From contig JARLHQ010000009.1 in the NCBI GenBank assembly GCA_031292175.1, positions 1 through 39,979 on the forward strand: DNA of 39,979 nt, in the 5' to 3' direction. The notes under the pieces were generated by a model. It ran no database searches and was not told the DNA's origin. It saw only the letters and a list, made by a program, of their open reading frames with translations. This document shows positions 26,266 to 35,661 of this stretch, in pieces. Made by a program: the position numbers and the translations under genes. Source of the DNA: Humidesulfovibrio sp. Its GTDB lineage: Bacteria; Desulfobacterota; Desulfovibrionia; Desulfovibrionales; Desulfovibrionaceae. Within the stretch, counting starts at the first letter, position 1, and each line of letters begins with the position of its first letter.

Positions 26266-28917
26266 TTGAAGTGTAAGCGGTTCGTCATCATCCTGGCCTT
26301 GGGGCTGCTCTGCAGCGCCCTGGCCGAACCCGCCCTGGCGGCGCTCGGCGATTCTTCGTCCGACGCGTCGGAGGTGCGTATGCCGGTGACGCCGCCGCCC
26401 GCGCCAACCCCCAAGACCGTGCGCGAGGTGCGCCTGGACGTCTCGCCCAAGCGCGCGCCCGTCGCGCCGGACTTCTCCAAGGCCGTCGAAATTCCGACGG
26501 CTGGGGCTGTCGCCAAACCGACATTCGATGAGAAGGACCTGCTGGGGCAGGCCGGCGCAACGCCAGCGCCTCCGAGCTTCCCTGGCTATTCCACCGACAG
26601 CCCGGAGCTGCGCATGGGGGTGACCCCCCCGCCGGGGAACGCTCCCAAGCTCTCGACTGGAAGCGGCCAGCCCGGGCTCAGCGTGCCCGGCGCCGCCGGA
26701 GAGGAGAAGTGGAACCTCACCGCGGACCGCATTGTCGGCCAGCACGGCAGCGAATACATCGAGGCCGTGGGCGGGGCCACCCTGGTGCGCGGGCTGAACA
26801 CTCTCAAGGCCGATTTCATCCGCTACTACCAGGACAGCCGCTGGGTCATTCTGCGCGGCAACGTGCGTGTGCTCTGGGAGGGCGATGTCCTGGAGGCCCA
26901 GGAGGCGGAGTTCGACCTTTCGAGCATGCAGGGCTGGCTGAAGCACGGCAAGATTTTTGTCAGCAAGTCCAATGTGCGTGTGCAGACCGAGTTTGCGCGG
27001 CGGTACGGCCCTTCGAACTACCGCTTCGAGAACGCCAAGTTCACGGGGTGCGATGGCGAAAAACCCGCCTGGTCCTTCTCGGCGGCCGAGGGTGACATCG
27101 ACCTCACCGGCCGTACCAACCTGTGGCATTCGCGCTTCAACATTCTGGACCAGCCCGTGGGCTACCTGCCGTTTATATCCCTGCCGGGCAACGGGCGGCG
27201 GCAGAGCGGCCTGCTCGCTCCGGACATCTCCCGCAGCACCATGCGCGGCTATTCTGTGAATCAGCCGTATTTCTGGGCGCTCAATGAGGAACAGGACCTG
27301 ACCTTCTACGAGAACGCCATGAGCCGGCGTGGGCTCATGCAGGGCGTAGAGTATCGCGATACGGAGAACTCCCGCACCAAGGGCGACTGGCACCTGGACT
27401 TCCTGAACGACCGCATGAGCGCCAAAGAAATCTACGACAGCAACTCCAACCTCCATTCGGACGGGCTCTCCCGCTCCAACAGCAACCGCTGGTGGCTGCG
27501 CAGCAAATTCAATGGCTTCGTGGCGGACCCGGCCTGGAATTTCAAGTTGGACCTGGACATGGTGAGCGACCAGAACTACCTGCGCGAATTCAGCAGCGGG
27601 GCCTCTGGCTTCGAATCCAGCCGCCAGAACTTCCTGAAGGACTTCGGACGTGACATCGACACGGCCGACTCCCTCACGCGCACCAGCACGGCCTTTCTTT
27701 CCCGCAGCTGGGAAAAGGTCGGCGTCACGGCCAAGGTGGCCTGGACGGAAAATCTGGCGTACATGAACGGTAACAACCCTACGTCCAAGGATCCCACCAC
27801 CCAGAGCCTGCCGGAGATCAACGCCTTCATCTTCAAGGACGCCCTCGCGGGCACGCCCTTTGACCTGGAAGCCTCCAGCCGCTTTAACTATTTCTGGCGG
27901 CAGTATGGCACGCGCGCCATGCGCACGGACCTGCACCCGTCCTTGAGCCTGCCCCTGCCGCTGGGTCCGGTGACGTTCATCCCCACCGCCGGTGTGGAGA
28001 CCACGACCTACGGCGTGGGCGGCTACACCAATGAGCCCGCCACGACCACCACGAGCAAGACCCCGACACGCGCGGTGTTGAACCTGGGCTTCACCGGGTT
28101 CACGGAGTTCTCCCGCGTGTACGATCTGCAGAGCTCGCGCCTCACCGCCGTGGCGGAGAACGTGGGCAAGAGCGAGTGGGGGGCCATCCGCCACAGCGTG
28201 GAGCCCCGGCTGGAGTATGCGTATGTCGCGGCGCCGCAGTCCCAAAATCGTCTGCCGTACTTCGACAGTCTGGACCGCCTGACACGGCAGAACACAGTCA
28301 CCTATTCGCTGACCAACGTGTTCGACCGCCGGCGCACCAGCGTCGTTGCCGCGCCGGGCGCGCAGGGCACGAACTCCACCACGCCTGTGGCCTCCACCGA
28401 CTATCTGGACTTCCTGCGCCTGCGTCTGCAGGAGTCCTTCGACCGGGACGAGGCCGCGCGCACGGAGGAACTCTCGCTTTATCCCAAACGCCCCCTCTCG
28501 GACATCATGCTGGAAACCGCCATCCGCCCGGAGAAGTTCGTCGGCCTGACCTCCAGGAGCTACTACTCGCCGTATATGGACCGGTTCACGGAGCATGAGC
28601 ACGTGCTTACCCTGACCAAGGAGAAACTGGGCGAGCTGCGCTTCGGACACGACTATCTGCACCCCGTGCATGAGTACACCCGCAACCGCTCCAACGACGT
28701 GCAGGTGCTCACCCTGGGCGCGGACTACTACATCACCGATAAGCTCAAGTTCGTCAGCAACTACCGCATGGACATCGCCGGGCACTCGGACCTGGAGAAG
28801 TCCGCTGGGCTCACCTGGAGTGACCAGTGCTACGAGATCCAGCTCAAGTACGCCCGCAAGCCCACAGACCAGAACATCGAGCTGCGCTTCAACCTGCTTG
28901 ATTTCGGCAAGCCGTAA
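26266..28917 (+). CDS. lptD: LPS-assembly protein LptD
   Basis: The 883-residue product has a signal peptide (FVIILALGLLCSALAEPALA), a Pro-rich linker (residues 28-145), an OstA N-terminal domain (about 148-260; WNLTADRIVGQHGSEYIEAV) and a long C-terminal beta-barrel region. LptD with LptE inserts LPS into the outer leaflet. Cysteines appear in FTGCDGE and SDQCYEIQ, as expected for disulfides in this protein. The start is a TTG after AAGGA, since no ATG or GTG fits. The linker holds a duplicated motif RMxVTPPP at residues 38-45 and 116-123. hldD is 24 nt upstream, mutL 16 nt downstream. Confidence 0.95.
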   Translation: MKCKRFVIILALGLLCSALAEPALAALGDSSSDASEVRMPVTPPPAPTPKTVREVRLDVSPKRAPVAPDFSKAVEIPTAGAVAKPTFDEKDLLGQAGATPAPPSFPGYSTDSPELRMGVTPPPGNAPKLSTGSGQPGLSVPGAAGEEKWNLTADRIVGQHGSEYIEAVGGATLVRGLNTLKADFIRYYQDSRWVILRGNVRVLWEGDVLEAQEAEFDLSSMQGWLKHGKIFVSKSNVRVQTEFARRYGPSNYRFENAKFTGCDGEKPAWSFSAAEGDIDLTGRTNLWHSRFNILDQPVGYLPFISLPGNGRRQSGLLAPDISRSTMRGYSVNQPYFWALNEEQDLTFYENAMSRRGLMQGVEYRDTENSRTKGDWHLDFLNDRMSAKEIYDSNSNLHSDGLSRSNSNRWWLRSKFNGFVADPAWNFKLDLDMVSDQNYLREFSSGASGFESSRQNFLKDFGRDIDTADSLTRTSTAFLSRSWEKVGVTAKVAWTENLAYMNGNNPTSKDPTTQSLPEINAFIFKDALAGTPFDLEASSRFNYFWRQYGTRAMRTDLHPSLSLPLPLGPVTFIPTAGVETTTYGVGGYTNEPATTTTSKTPTRAVLNLGFTGFTEFSRVYDLQSSRLTAVAENVGKSEWGAIRHSVEPRLEYAYVAAPQSQNRLPYFDSLDRLTRQNTVTYSLTNVFDRRRTSVVAAPGAQGTNSTTPVASTDYLDFLRLRLQESFDRDEAARTEELSLYPKRPLSDIMLETAIRPEKFVGLTSRSYYSPYMDRFTEHEHVLTLTKEKLGELRFGHDYLHPVHEYTRNRSNDVQVLTLGADYYITDKLKFVSNYRMDIAGHSDLEKSAGLTWSDQCYEIQLKYARKPTDQNIELRFNLLDFGKP

Positions 28918-28933
28918 AGGCATCCTCTGGCGC

Positions 28934-30799
28934 ATGAAACGCCGCGCCATCACCCTCTTGCCCGAAACACTGCGCAACCAGATCGCCGCTGGCGAGGTGG
29001 TGGAGCGCCCCTCGAGCGTGCTCAAGGAACTGGTCGAGAACAGCCTGGACGCGGGCGCCGCGCGCATCGACGTGCTGCTGGAGGGGGGCGGGGTCACGCG
29101 CCTCGTCGTGGCCGACGACGGCGGCGGCATCCCGGCAGACGAGTTGGCCCTGGCCGTCACCCGGCACGCCACCAGCAAGCTCGCCAGCGTGGCTGATCTT
29201 TTCGCCGTCCAGAGCTTCGGTTTCCGAGGCGAGGCCCTGCCGAGCATCGCCTCGGTGTCGCACCTGACGCTGACCTCGCGCTTCCGCGACGCCACGGCTG
29301 CGGAATCCGCTCAGCCGGAAGCCGCACACATCGAAGTGGAGCACGGCTCGGTGGTGTCCGAAGGTCCGGCGGCTCTGGCCCAGGGCACCCGCGTGGACAT
29401 GCGCCGGCTCTTCGCCAGCACCCCGGCCCGGCTGAAATTTTTGCGCACCGAAGCCACGGAGGCCAAGCGTTGTCAGGAGGCGCTGGCGCGCATGGCCTTG
29501 GCCCGGCCCGACGTGGCCTTCTCCCTCGTCACCGGCGGACGCGAAATCTTCCGCCTGCCTAGCGGACAGACCCTGGCCGCGCGCCTGGGCCAGTTCTGGC
29601 CTCCGCAAGTGCTGGAGGGGCTCAAGGAATTCTCGCGCTCCCGCGACGGCCTGACAGCGCACGGCTTGGCCGGGTTGCCCTCCCACGCCCAGAACCGGGC
29701 CGACCGCATGCTCTTCTACGTCAACGGCCGCCCCGTGCAGGACCGCCTGCTCATGCGCGCCGCGCGTGACGCCTACAAGGGGCGGCTGCTCTCCGGTGAG
29801 TACCCGCAGGTGCTGCTGTTCCTCGACCTGCCGCCTGAGGAGGTGGATGTGAACGTGCACCCGGCCAAGCTGGAGGTGCGTTTCCGCGACGAAGCCGCGG
29901 TGTTCTCCCTGGTGCGCTTTGCCTTGGAGCCCGTGGCCGGGGCCGGAGCCCTGGCCGAAACGCCCGCCGCTTACGGCCAAGGCGGCGAAACCGTCCCCGA
30001 GACACCCGCCGCGCGCCCCGGCTGGTCCGCCTCTGTCCGTCCCGGCGGCGCCTGGGGCGGCAATTCCGGTGCCTGGACTCCCGGGGACAAGCCCGGAGCG
30101 TTGACCGCGTACCGCGATTTTCAGTCGCCCGCCGTTCCGCGCGCTGTTCCCCTGCCGGTAACGCCCGCCACCTCGGCGAATTGCACCGCTGCTGCGGGGC
30201 TAGGAGAAACGTCCGTGGCCGACGCCTCGGCTCCGCGCGCCCTCAGCCGTGAAGGTCTGGAGTACCTGGGGCAGGTGGCGGACACGTACCTCGTGCTCCG
30301 TCAGGGCGGGGCCGCCGGGTGTCTTGTGCTGGTGGACCAGCACGCGGCCCACGAGCGCGTGATCCTGGAGAACATGCGCCGGGCGCGCAGCGGTGGGGAT
30401 TCCCAGCCTCTGGCCGTGCCGCTGCCCCTGTCCCTGCATCCTGCCGAGTCCCTGCGCCTGGCGGAATTCGCGGACGAACTGCGCGAGGTGGGCTATGTCT
30501 TGGAGGAGTCCCAGGGCCGGCTCCTGGTGCGCGGAGTGCCGCCCAGCCTGGCCGCTGGCAAGGCCGTGCAGTACCTGCGCGAGATCCTGGCCGAGCAGTC
30601 CGATGGCCTCACCTCCCTGTGGACGCTGCTCTCCTGCAAGTCGGCCATCAAGGCCGGGCAAACCTTGGCCCAGAGTGAGGCCCTGGCGCTTCTGGAAGCT
30701 TGGCTGGCCGCGCCCGAGCGCGAGCACTGCCCCCATGGGCGGCCCGTCGTGCTTTCCTTCGCCGTCGGTGATTTGGAGCGGATGTTCAAGCGTAAGTAA
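28934..30799 (+). CDS. mutL: DNA mismatch repair protein MutL
   Basis: The 621-residue product has the GHKL ATPase motifs NQIAAGEVVERPSSVLKELV, ADDGGGIP, RHATSKL and GFRGEALPSIASV, a Pro/Ala-rich linker (about 345-445) and a C-terminal dimer domain. The latter keeps the endonuclease motif DQHAAHERVILE (DQHA-x2-E-x4-E) and CPHGRP near the end, so this should be a nicking MutL of the type found in bacteria without MutH. The start is the ATG at 28934, 16 nt after lptD, with no strong SD, which suggests coupling to upstream translation. Confidence 0.96.
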   Translation: MKRRAITLLPETLRNQIAAGEVVERPSSVLKELVENSLDAGAARIDVLLEGGGVTRLVVADDGGGIPADELALAVTRHATSKLASVADLFAVQSFGFRGEALPSIASVSHLTLTSRFRDATAAESAQPEAAHIEVEHGSVVSEGPAALAQGTRVDMRRLFASTPARLKFLRTEATEAKRCQEALARMALARPDVAFSLVTGGREIFRLPSGQTLAARLGQFWPPQVLEGLKEFSRSRDGLTAHGLAGLPSHAQNRADRMLFYVNGRPVQDRLLMRAARDAYKGRLLSGEYPQVLLFLDLPPEEVDVNVHPAKLEVRFRDEAAVFSLVRFALEPVAGAGALAETPAAYGQGGETVPETPAARPGWSASVRPGGAWGGNSGAWTPGDKPGALTAYRDFQSPAVPRAVPLPVTPATSANCTAAAGLGETSVADASAPRALSREGLEYLGQVADTYLVLRQGGAAGCLVLVDQHAAHERVILENMRRARSGGDSQPLAVPLPLSLHPAESLRLAEFADELREVGYVLEESQGRLLVRGVPPSLAAGKAVQYLREILAEQSDGLTSLWTLLSCKSAIKAGQTLAQSEALALLEAWLAAPEREHCPHGRPVVLSFAVGDLERMFKRK

Positions 30800-30927
30800 G
30801 CGTACCTGGAATTCTTCGGGCCAAACCCGGAAAAACGCGGCTTGCGTCGCGCGCAAATCTCTGCCAATCTGCGCCCCGCGCCCAATTCTTCGCATCCGGA
30901 AATCAGGGCGCAGGAGATCCTTCTCAC

Positions 30928-32064
30928 ATGAGTATTTTGTATAATAAGTTCGAAGCCCGCATTCGTCTTTCGGCCATTCGTTCCAATTACCGTCTCCTGA
31001 AAACTTTTGGCAGCCGCGTCATCGGCGTCATCAAGGCGGACGCCTACGGCCATGGCCTCTTCGAGACGGCCGAGGCCCTGTCCAAGGAAGGTTGCGACAC
31101 CTTCGCCATCGGCTCCGTGGAAGAGGGCGTGGCCCTGCGCCAGCACCTCTCGAACGCGGGCATCGGCGCGCGCATCCTGTCGCTCCTGGGCCCCATCGAC
31201 CCGGAGGACTACGCGCCGCTCTGGCAGCACGACATCATTCCGTTCATCGGCAGCTTCCGTCAGTTGGAGGCCGTGGCCGGACAGGCCGCCCGCCTGGGCA
31301 AGGCCCTGCCCATCTCCGTCAAGTTCGACACGGGCATGGCCCGGCTGGGCTTTGTGGAGAGTGATCTGCCACGGCTTTTGGAGCGTCTGCGCGAGGCGCC
31401 GCTGGTCCGCCCCGCAATGGCCAGTTCGCACCTTGCCACGGCCGACGATCCCGAGGCGGTGGGCTGCGTGCTGGAGCAGGCCAAGCGTTTCGAGACCATG
31501 GTCGCGGCCCTGCGCCAGGCCGGGTATGATGTCGAGGCCAACCTGGCCAACACGGCGGGCATCCTGGCCCATCAGCAGCTGCACCACCAGAGTCAGCGCG
31601 GCGGCATCGCCCTTTACGGGGCCAACCCCTTCGCGGGGACGGCCTGGGAGCATCTGGGCAAGGGGCTGCAGCAGGCCATGGAGGTGCGCACCAAGATCGT
31701 CTCCGTGCATCCGCTCAAAAGAGGGGAGACGATCAGCTACGGCGCCACGTACACGGCCAGCCGCGACATGAAGGTGGCCATCGTGGCCGCGGGCTACGCG
31801 GACGCGTACAGCCGTGGCCTTTCCGGCCAGGGCGCGCAGATGCTCATCGGCGGCCGCCGGGTGCAGCAGGTGGGCCGCGTGTGCATGCAGCTGTGCGCCG
31901 CTGATGTCACCGATGCGCCGGACGCGCGGCCCGGCGACTGGGCATGGCTTTTGGGCGGCACCGGACCGTTGGCCATTTCGGCCGACGAGCTGGCGTCCTG
32001 GTGGGGGACCATCTCCTATGAAGTTTTCTGCCTGCTGGGGATGAACCGGCGGGTCTACATTTAG
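30928..32064 (+). CDS. alr: Alanine racemase
   Basis: The 378-residue product has the PLP lysine in VIGVIKADAYGHG (residue 36), SVKFDTGMARLGF, RGGIALYGANPF and the second-base Tyr region ISYGATYTA, then GYADAYSRGLS and GRVCMQLCAADVT. The last motif usually reads CMDQ, so Gln replaces Asp here. It makes D-Ala for peptidoglycan. The ATG follows CAGGAGA. It starts 128 bp after mutL and probably has its own promoter. It heads a tight run with the 66-residue protein downstream. Confidence 0.95.
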   Translation: MSILYNKFEARIRLSAIRSNYRLLKTFGSRVIGVIKADAYGHGLFETAEALSKEGCDTFAIGSVEEGVALRQHLSNAGIGARILSLLGPIDPEDYAPLWQHDIIPFIGSFRQLEAVAGQAARLGKALPISVKFDTGMARLGFVESDLPRLLERLREAPLVRPAMASSHLATADDPEAVGCVLEQAKRFETMVAALRQAGYDVEANLANTAGILAHQQLHHQSQRGGIALYGANPFAGTAWEHLGKGLQQAMEVRTKIVSVHPLKRGETISYGATYTASRDMKVAIVAAGYADAYSRGLSGQGAQMLIGGRRVQQVGRVCMQLCAADVTDAPDARPGDWAWLLGGTGPLAISADELASWWGTISYEVFCLLGMNRRVYI

Positions 32065-32082
32065 ACCGGGTTCAAGGAGCGC

Positions 32083-32283
32083 ATGATGGCTGACGAAGAG
32101 TGGATTTTCGCGGAGAAGCTGCCCGTGGACGAGGTCGATCCCCGGGCTCTGTTGAGCAAGTGGGCCAATGTGGCCGAGGATATGGCCCTGGTGCCGGAAC
32201 TCAATGTGCGCATGCGCGTGGAGGCGGGGCACTTTGTCATCGAGGTGAGCCCGGAACTCTACGACGTGTTCCGCACCGCATAG
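32083..32283 (+). CDS. Small acidic protein of 66 residues
   Basis: The gene lies 18 nt after alr with AAGGAG directly upstream. Two ATGs are adjacent (32083 and 32086), and SD spacing slightly favours the second (65 residues). The product is acidic with the pattern DEEWIFAEKLPVDEV and ends HFVIEVSPELYDVFRTA. I recognise no family. Its position suggests cotranscription with alr, but no role is evident. Confidence 0.6.
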   Translation: MMADEEWIFAEKLPVDEVDPRALLSKWANVAEDMALVPELNVRMRVEAGHFVIEVSPELYDVFRTA

Positions 32284-32427
32284 ACCCGCCTGGACCTTTG
32301 GGTGGCCCGCCCGAGGTTTTTCCGACGGACCGGAGACTTTTGTAACCGGCTGACGTCTACTAATTTGACAAGGCCCGTGTGCCCCACGTACCGTGTGCGC
32401 CATCCTGACTATTCACAAGGAGGCGGC

Positions 32428-33330
32428 ATGGTTGATGCGGGGTGGTGGACCGGCATGGCGCTGGTGGCGGTCGTTTCCGCCGCCATCGGTTTTGTGCTGG
32501 GCCGTGCCGGGCGTCTGCGTGTGCTGCCGGCCTTGGACGCGCCTCTGGCCGTGCCCGCGCCCTTTCTCAAAGAGCTGGTGGCCCGGGCCTTACCCCTGGA
32601 CTTGCTCCCCGACGGGACGGAGATCTCGGGAGAGTCCTTGGGCCGTTGTGTGCCGCGTTCTCTGGGACCGGACGGCCTGGACTGCGAGCTTCTCGACGCC
32701 GCGACCCCTGGCCTGGCCGCGCCTGGCGCGCGCGTGACCTGTTTTTTTGCGCCGCAGCGTGTGGACGGCCGCAAGGTCAACGCCTTCAATACCGTCATCG
32801 CCGCCGTGGACGCCGTGGCCGAGCCGCCGCGCGTGCTCTTGGCCGCGCCTTCGGAGGTGCTGGCCATTCCACGCAGGCGTCACGCCAGAAAGCGCGTCAA
32901 CGACCAGCGTTTCGTCCGCGTGCGACTGTGGCTGGCCGAGGCCGGCACAAGCCCGATCCATTTCGCGGACACCGCACCCGACGTCTGGGTCAACGCCTAC
33001 GACGGCCACCACGGCGAGGAAAACGCCGTCACGGACATCTCCGCGGGGGGGCTGGCCTTGGAGGTCCGCGCGAGCCTGGTCCCGCCGGGGCTCGCGCTCG
33101 GCAGTCCTGTGGTGCTTAAATGCTCATTGTTCCAGTTCCGGGAAAAGCAGTTCAAACCCTATTGGTACGCTGGCCTGGTGCGCGGCTTGAGCGCACCCGG
33201 CGGCCCGGGGGGAAGGCTTCGGCGCATCGCCGTAGGCTTCACCCACGTGGGCGCGCCCGACGACGGGGCCCCGCAGGGCGTGTCCTGGGAGGAACGGCCG
33301 GTGAACGAACCACAAGGAGATCGCAAATGA
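32428..33330 (+). CDS. PilZ-domain membrane protein
   Basis: The 300-residue product has one N-terminal TM segment (ALVAVVSAAIGFVLG, about residues 11-25), a middle domain, and a C-terminal PilZ domain. The c-di-GMP motifs are RRHAR (RxxxR, about 150-156) and DISAGG (DxSxxG, about 202-207). It should bind c-di-GMP at the inner membrane. An AAGGAGG precedes ATG 32428. Its TGA overlaps the next start as ATGA, so it is coupled to the flavoprotein gene. The middle region (about 40-145) may be a YcgR-like partner domain; I cannot name it. Confidence 0.82.
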   Translation: MVDAGWWTGMALVAVVSAAIGFVLGRAGRLRVLPALDAPLAVPAPFLKELVARALPLDLLPDGTEISGESLGRCVPRSLGPDGLDCELLDAATPGLAAPGARVTCFFAPQRVDGRKVNAFNTVIAAVDAVAEPPRVLLAAPSEVLAIPRRRHARKRVNDQRFVRVRLWLAEAGTSPIHFADTAPDVWVNAYDGHHGEENAVTDISAGGLALEVRASLVPPGLALGSPVVLKCSLFQFREKQFKPYWYAGLVRGLSAPGGPGGRLRRIAVGFTHVGAPDDGAPQGVSWEERPVNEPQGDRK

Positions 33331-33899
33331 AAGTGCTTGGAATCAACGGCAGTGCGCGGCTGAACGGCAATACCGCCATCCTGCTTCAGCTCGCCCTTGC
33401 GGAGTTGGAGGCCGAAGGCTTCGAGACGGAACTGGTGCAGCTGGGGCCCAAGGGGCTGCAAGGCTGCATCGCCTGCTACAAATGCTTTGAGAAGAAAGAC
33501 AGGCGCTGTGTCATCGAGGATGACATGAACGGCTACATTGAGAAGATGCTGGAGGCCGACGCCATCCTGCTCGGCTCGCCCACGTACTTCGCGGACGTTT
33601 CCACCAACATCAAGTCCCTCATGGACCGCGCGGGCATGGTGGCGCGCGCCAACGACGACATGTTCGCGCGCAAGGTCGGGGCCGCCGTGGTCACCGCGCG
33701 CCGGGGCGGGGCCATCCACACCTTTGACACCCTGAACCACTTCTTCTTCATCAACCAGATGGTGGTGCCCGGCTCCAGCTACTGGAACATGGGCTATGGT
33801 CGCGAGCCCGGACAGGTGAACGGGGACGACGAGGGCCTGCGCACCATGCGTGTGCTGGGATGCAACATGGCCTGGCTGCTCAAAAAGCTCGCGGACTAG
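33327..33899 (+). CDS. NAD(P)H-dependent FMN reductase-type flavoprotein
   Basis: The 190-residue product is a flavodoxin-fold protein with the FMN loop GINGSARLNGNTA, the cysteine cluster GCIACYKCFEKKDRRC, and LGSPTYFADVSTNIKSLMDR. The Cys pattern resembles iron-sulfur flavoproteins and related oxidoreductases. It probably moves electrons from NAD(P)H to small acceptors. ATG 33327 overlaps the PilZ stop (ATGA), with AAGGAG upstream, so its output is tied to that gene. rmuC follows after 3 nt. Confidence 0.88.
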   Translation: MKVLGINGSARLNGNTAILLQLALAELEAEGFETELVQLGPKGLQGCIACYKCFEKKDRRCVIEDDMNGYIEKMLEADAILLGSPTYFADVSTNIKSLMDRAGMVARANDDMFARKVGAAVVTARRGGAIHTFDTLNHFFFINQMVVPGSSYWNMGYGREPGQVNGDDEGLRTMRVLGCNMAWLLKKLAD

Positions 33900-33902
33900 C
33901 GC

Positions 33903-35561
33903 ATGGAGGCAATGGTTAGCGTCCTCGCCCTTGTTCTCGGCCTTGTGTTGGGGGCGGGACTGTCGGCCCTGTTGCTCAAGGGGCGTTTTGCCGCCGAGGC
34001 CGCGCGTCTGCGCGCCGAGGCCGAGGCCGCTCTCGCCCAGGCCAGGAGCGGCGAGTCCGCGCTCATCGAACGGCTGCGCGGCACCGAGGCCCAGGCGGGC
34101 GCTCTGCGTGTGGAACTGGACGGCGTGCGCATCGCCGCCGCCGAGACTGCGGAAGCCCTGCGCGCTGAGACCGGCCGCCGCGCCAGCGCCGAGGCCCAGG
34201 CCAAAGCCGCCGAGGGTGAGTTGGCCGAACGCGTGCCCGCCCTGACCAGCGAACTGCAAGGCGCCCGGGTCGCGGCCCTCAAGGCCGCCGAGGCCCTGCG
34301 CGCCGAGACTGCGCAGCGCGCCAGCGCCGAGGAGGTCGCCGCGCGCGTGCCCGGCCTGGAGGCGCAGCTTTCTCAAATTACCGCCGACCTTTCGGTCCTC
34401 AAGGTGCGCGAGGGCGACCTCGCCGCGCGTATGGAGGAGGAGCGCAAGGCCGCGAACGAAAAGCAGGCCATCCTGGAAGATCTGCAGGCCAAATTGCAGG
34501 ACACCTTCAAGGCCCTCTCCGCCGACGCCCTCAAACACAACAACGTCAGCTTCGTGGAACTGGCCAAGGCCCACCTCTCCACCTTCCAGGAGGCCGCCAA
34601 GGGCGACCTGGAACTGCGCCAGAAAAGCATCGAAGGCTTGGTGAAGCCCATCAAGGATTCGCTGACCCAGGTGGACGCGCGCATCCAGGACATGGAGAAG
34701 AGCCGCCAGAACGCTTATGTGGAGCTGTGCCAACAGGTGAAGTTCCTGGCTTCCGACCAGGTGGACCTCAAAAAGGAGACGCGTAAGCTCGTGGAGGCTT
34801 TGCGCCGACCCACCGTGCGCGGCCGCTGGGGCGAGATGCAGCTCCGGCGCGTGGTCGAGCTGGCGGGCATGGTCGGCTACTGCGACTTCTCCGAACAGAC
34901 GAGCGTCACCACCGAGGAAGGGCGGTTCCGGCCCGACATGGTCGTACGCCTGCCCGGCGGCAAGAATGTCGTCGTGGACGCCAAGGCCCCGCTCGAAGCC
35001 TACCTGAACGCCTACGAGTCCCAGGACGAGGACGCGCGCAAGCACAACATGCAGAGCCATGCCCGGCAGATCCGCGACCACCTCTCCAAGCTCGGCCAAA
35101 AAAGCTACTGGGAGCACCTGAAGCCCACGCCGGAATTCGTGGTCATGTTCCTGCCTGGCGAAATCTTCTTCAGCTCCGCCCTGGAACACGACCCCTCGCT
35201 CATTGAGGAGGGCGTGGAAAAGGGCGTCATCGTGGCCTCGCCCACCACGCTCATCGCGCTTTTGCGCGCCGTGGCCTACGGCTGGCGGCAGGAAAAGGTC
35301 GCCGAGAGCGCCCAGCAGGTCAGCGAACTGGGCCGCGAGCTGTACAAGCGCATCGTCACCCTGTCCGAGCACTTCGCCCGCGTGGGCAAGGGGCTCTCCG
35401 GCGCGGTGGACGCCTACAACAAGACCGTGAGTTCGCTGGAGTCACGCGTGCTCGTGCAGGCCCGGCGTTTCAAGGAACTGGCGGCAGCGCCCGAAAAGGA
35501 GCTGCCCGCGCTGGAGCCGCTGGAAGTCACCGCGCGCGAGGTGCAGCCGGGCGAGGAATAA
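33903..35561 (+). CDS. rmuC: DNA recombination protein RmuC homologue
   Basis: The 552-residue product has an N-terminal TM segment (SVLALVLGLVLGAGLSALLL), a long Ala/Glu-rich coiled coil (about residues 30-225) with internal near-repeats around EALRAETxxRASAE, and an RmuC nuclease-like domain (about 270-520) with VRGRWGEMQLRRVVEL and VVVDAKAPLEAY. RmuC limits inversions and rearrangements at repeats, and recent work links related proteins to defence. It starts 3 nt after the flavoprotein gene. Its stop lies in a 12-bp tandem repeat with further in-frame stops. Confidence 0.93.
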   Translation: MEAMVSVLALVLGLVLGAGLSALLLKGRFAAEAARLRAEAEAALAQARSGESALIERLRGTEAQAGALRVELDGVRIAAAETAEALRAETGRRASAEAQAKAAEGELAERVPALTSELQGARVAALKAAEALRAETAQRASAEEVAARVPGLEAQLSQITADLSVLKVREGDLAARMEEERKAANEKQAILEDLQAKLQDTFKALSADALKHNNVSFVELAKAHLSTFQEAAKGDLELRQKSIEGLVKPIKDSLTQVDARIQDMEKSRQNAYVELCQQVKFLASDQVDLKKETRKLVEALRRPTVRGRWGEMQLRRVVELAGMVGYCDFSEQTSVTTEEGRFRPDMVVRLPGGKNVVVDAKAPLEAYLNAYESQDEDARKHNMQSHARQIRDHLSKLGQKSYWEHLKPTPEFVVMFLPGEIFFSSALEHDPSLIEEGVEKGVIVASPTTLIALLRAVAYGWRQEKVAESAQQVSELGRELYKRIVTLSEHFARVGKGLSGAVDAYNKTVSSLESRVLVQARRFKELAAAPEKELPALEPLEVTAREVQPGEE

Positions 35562-35592
35562 GGCGAGGAGTAAGGCGAGGAATAAGGCGAGG
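35551..35592 (+). repeat. 12-bp tandem repeat with repeated stops at rmuC end
   Basis: Three and a half copies of GCGAGGAATAAG (second copy GCGAGGAGTAAG) run from 35551 to 35592. As the unit is 12 bp, each copy puts TAA in the rmuC frame, reading Gly-Glu-Glu-stop three times, then continues GEAPGKAVPR to a TGA. Slippage would not change the protein because the first stop ends it. Confidence 0.85.
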
Positions 35593-35661
35593 CACCGGGC
35601 AAGGCAGTCCCGCGTTGACCGTAATGATCTGCAATGAATGATGTCTGCCGGGTAGGACCCA

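Noticed and set aside
25240..29295. A 1351-codon ORF on the minus strand opposite hldD, lptD and mutL
   Set aside because: It is a shadow of GC-rich plus-strand genes with clear families; its translation shows no known domain and it spans three gene borders.
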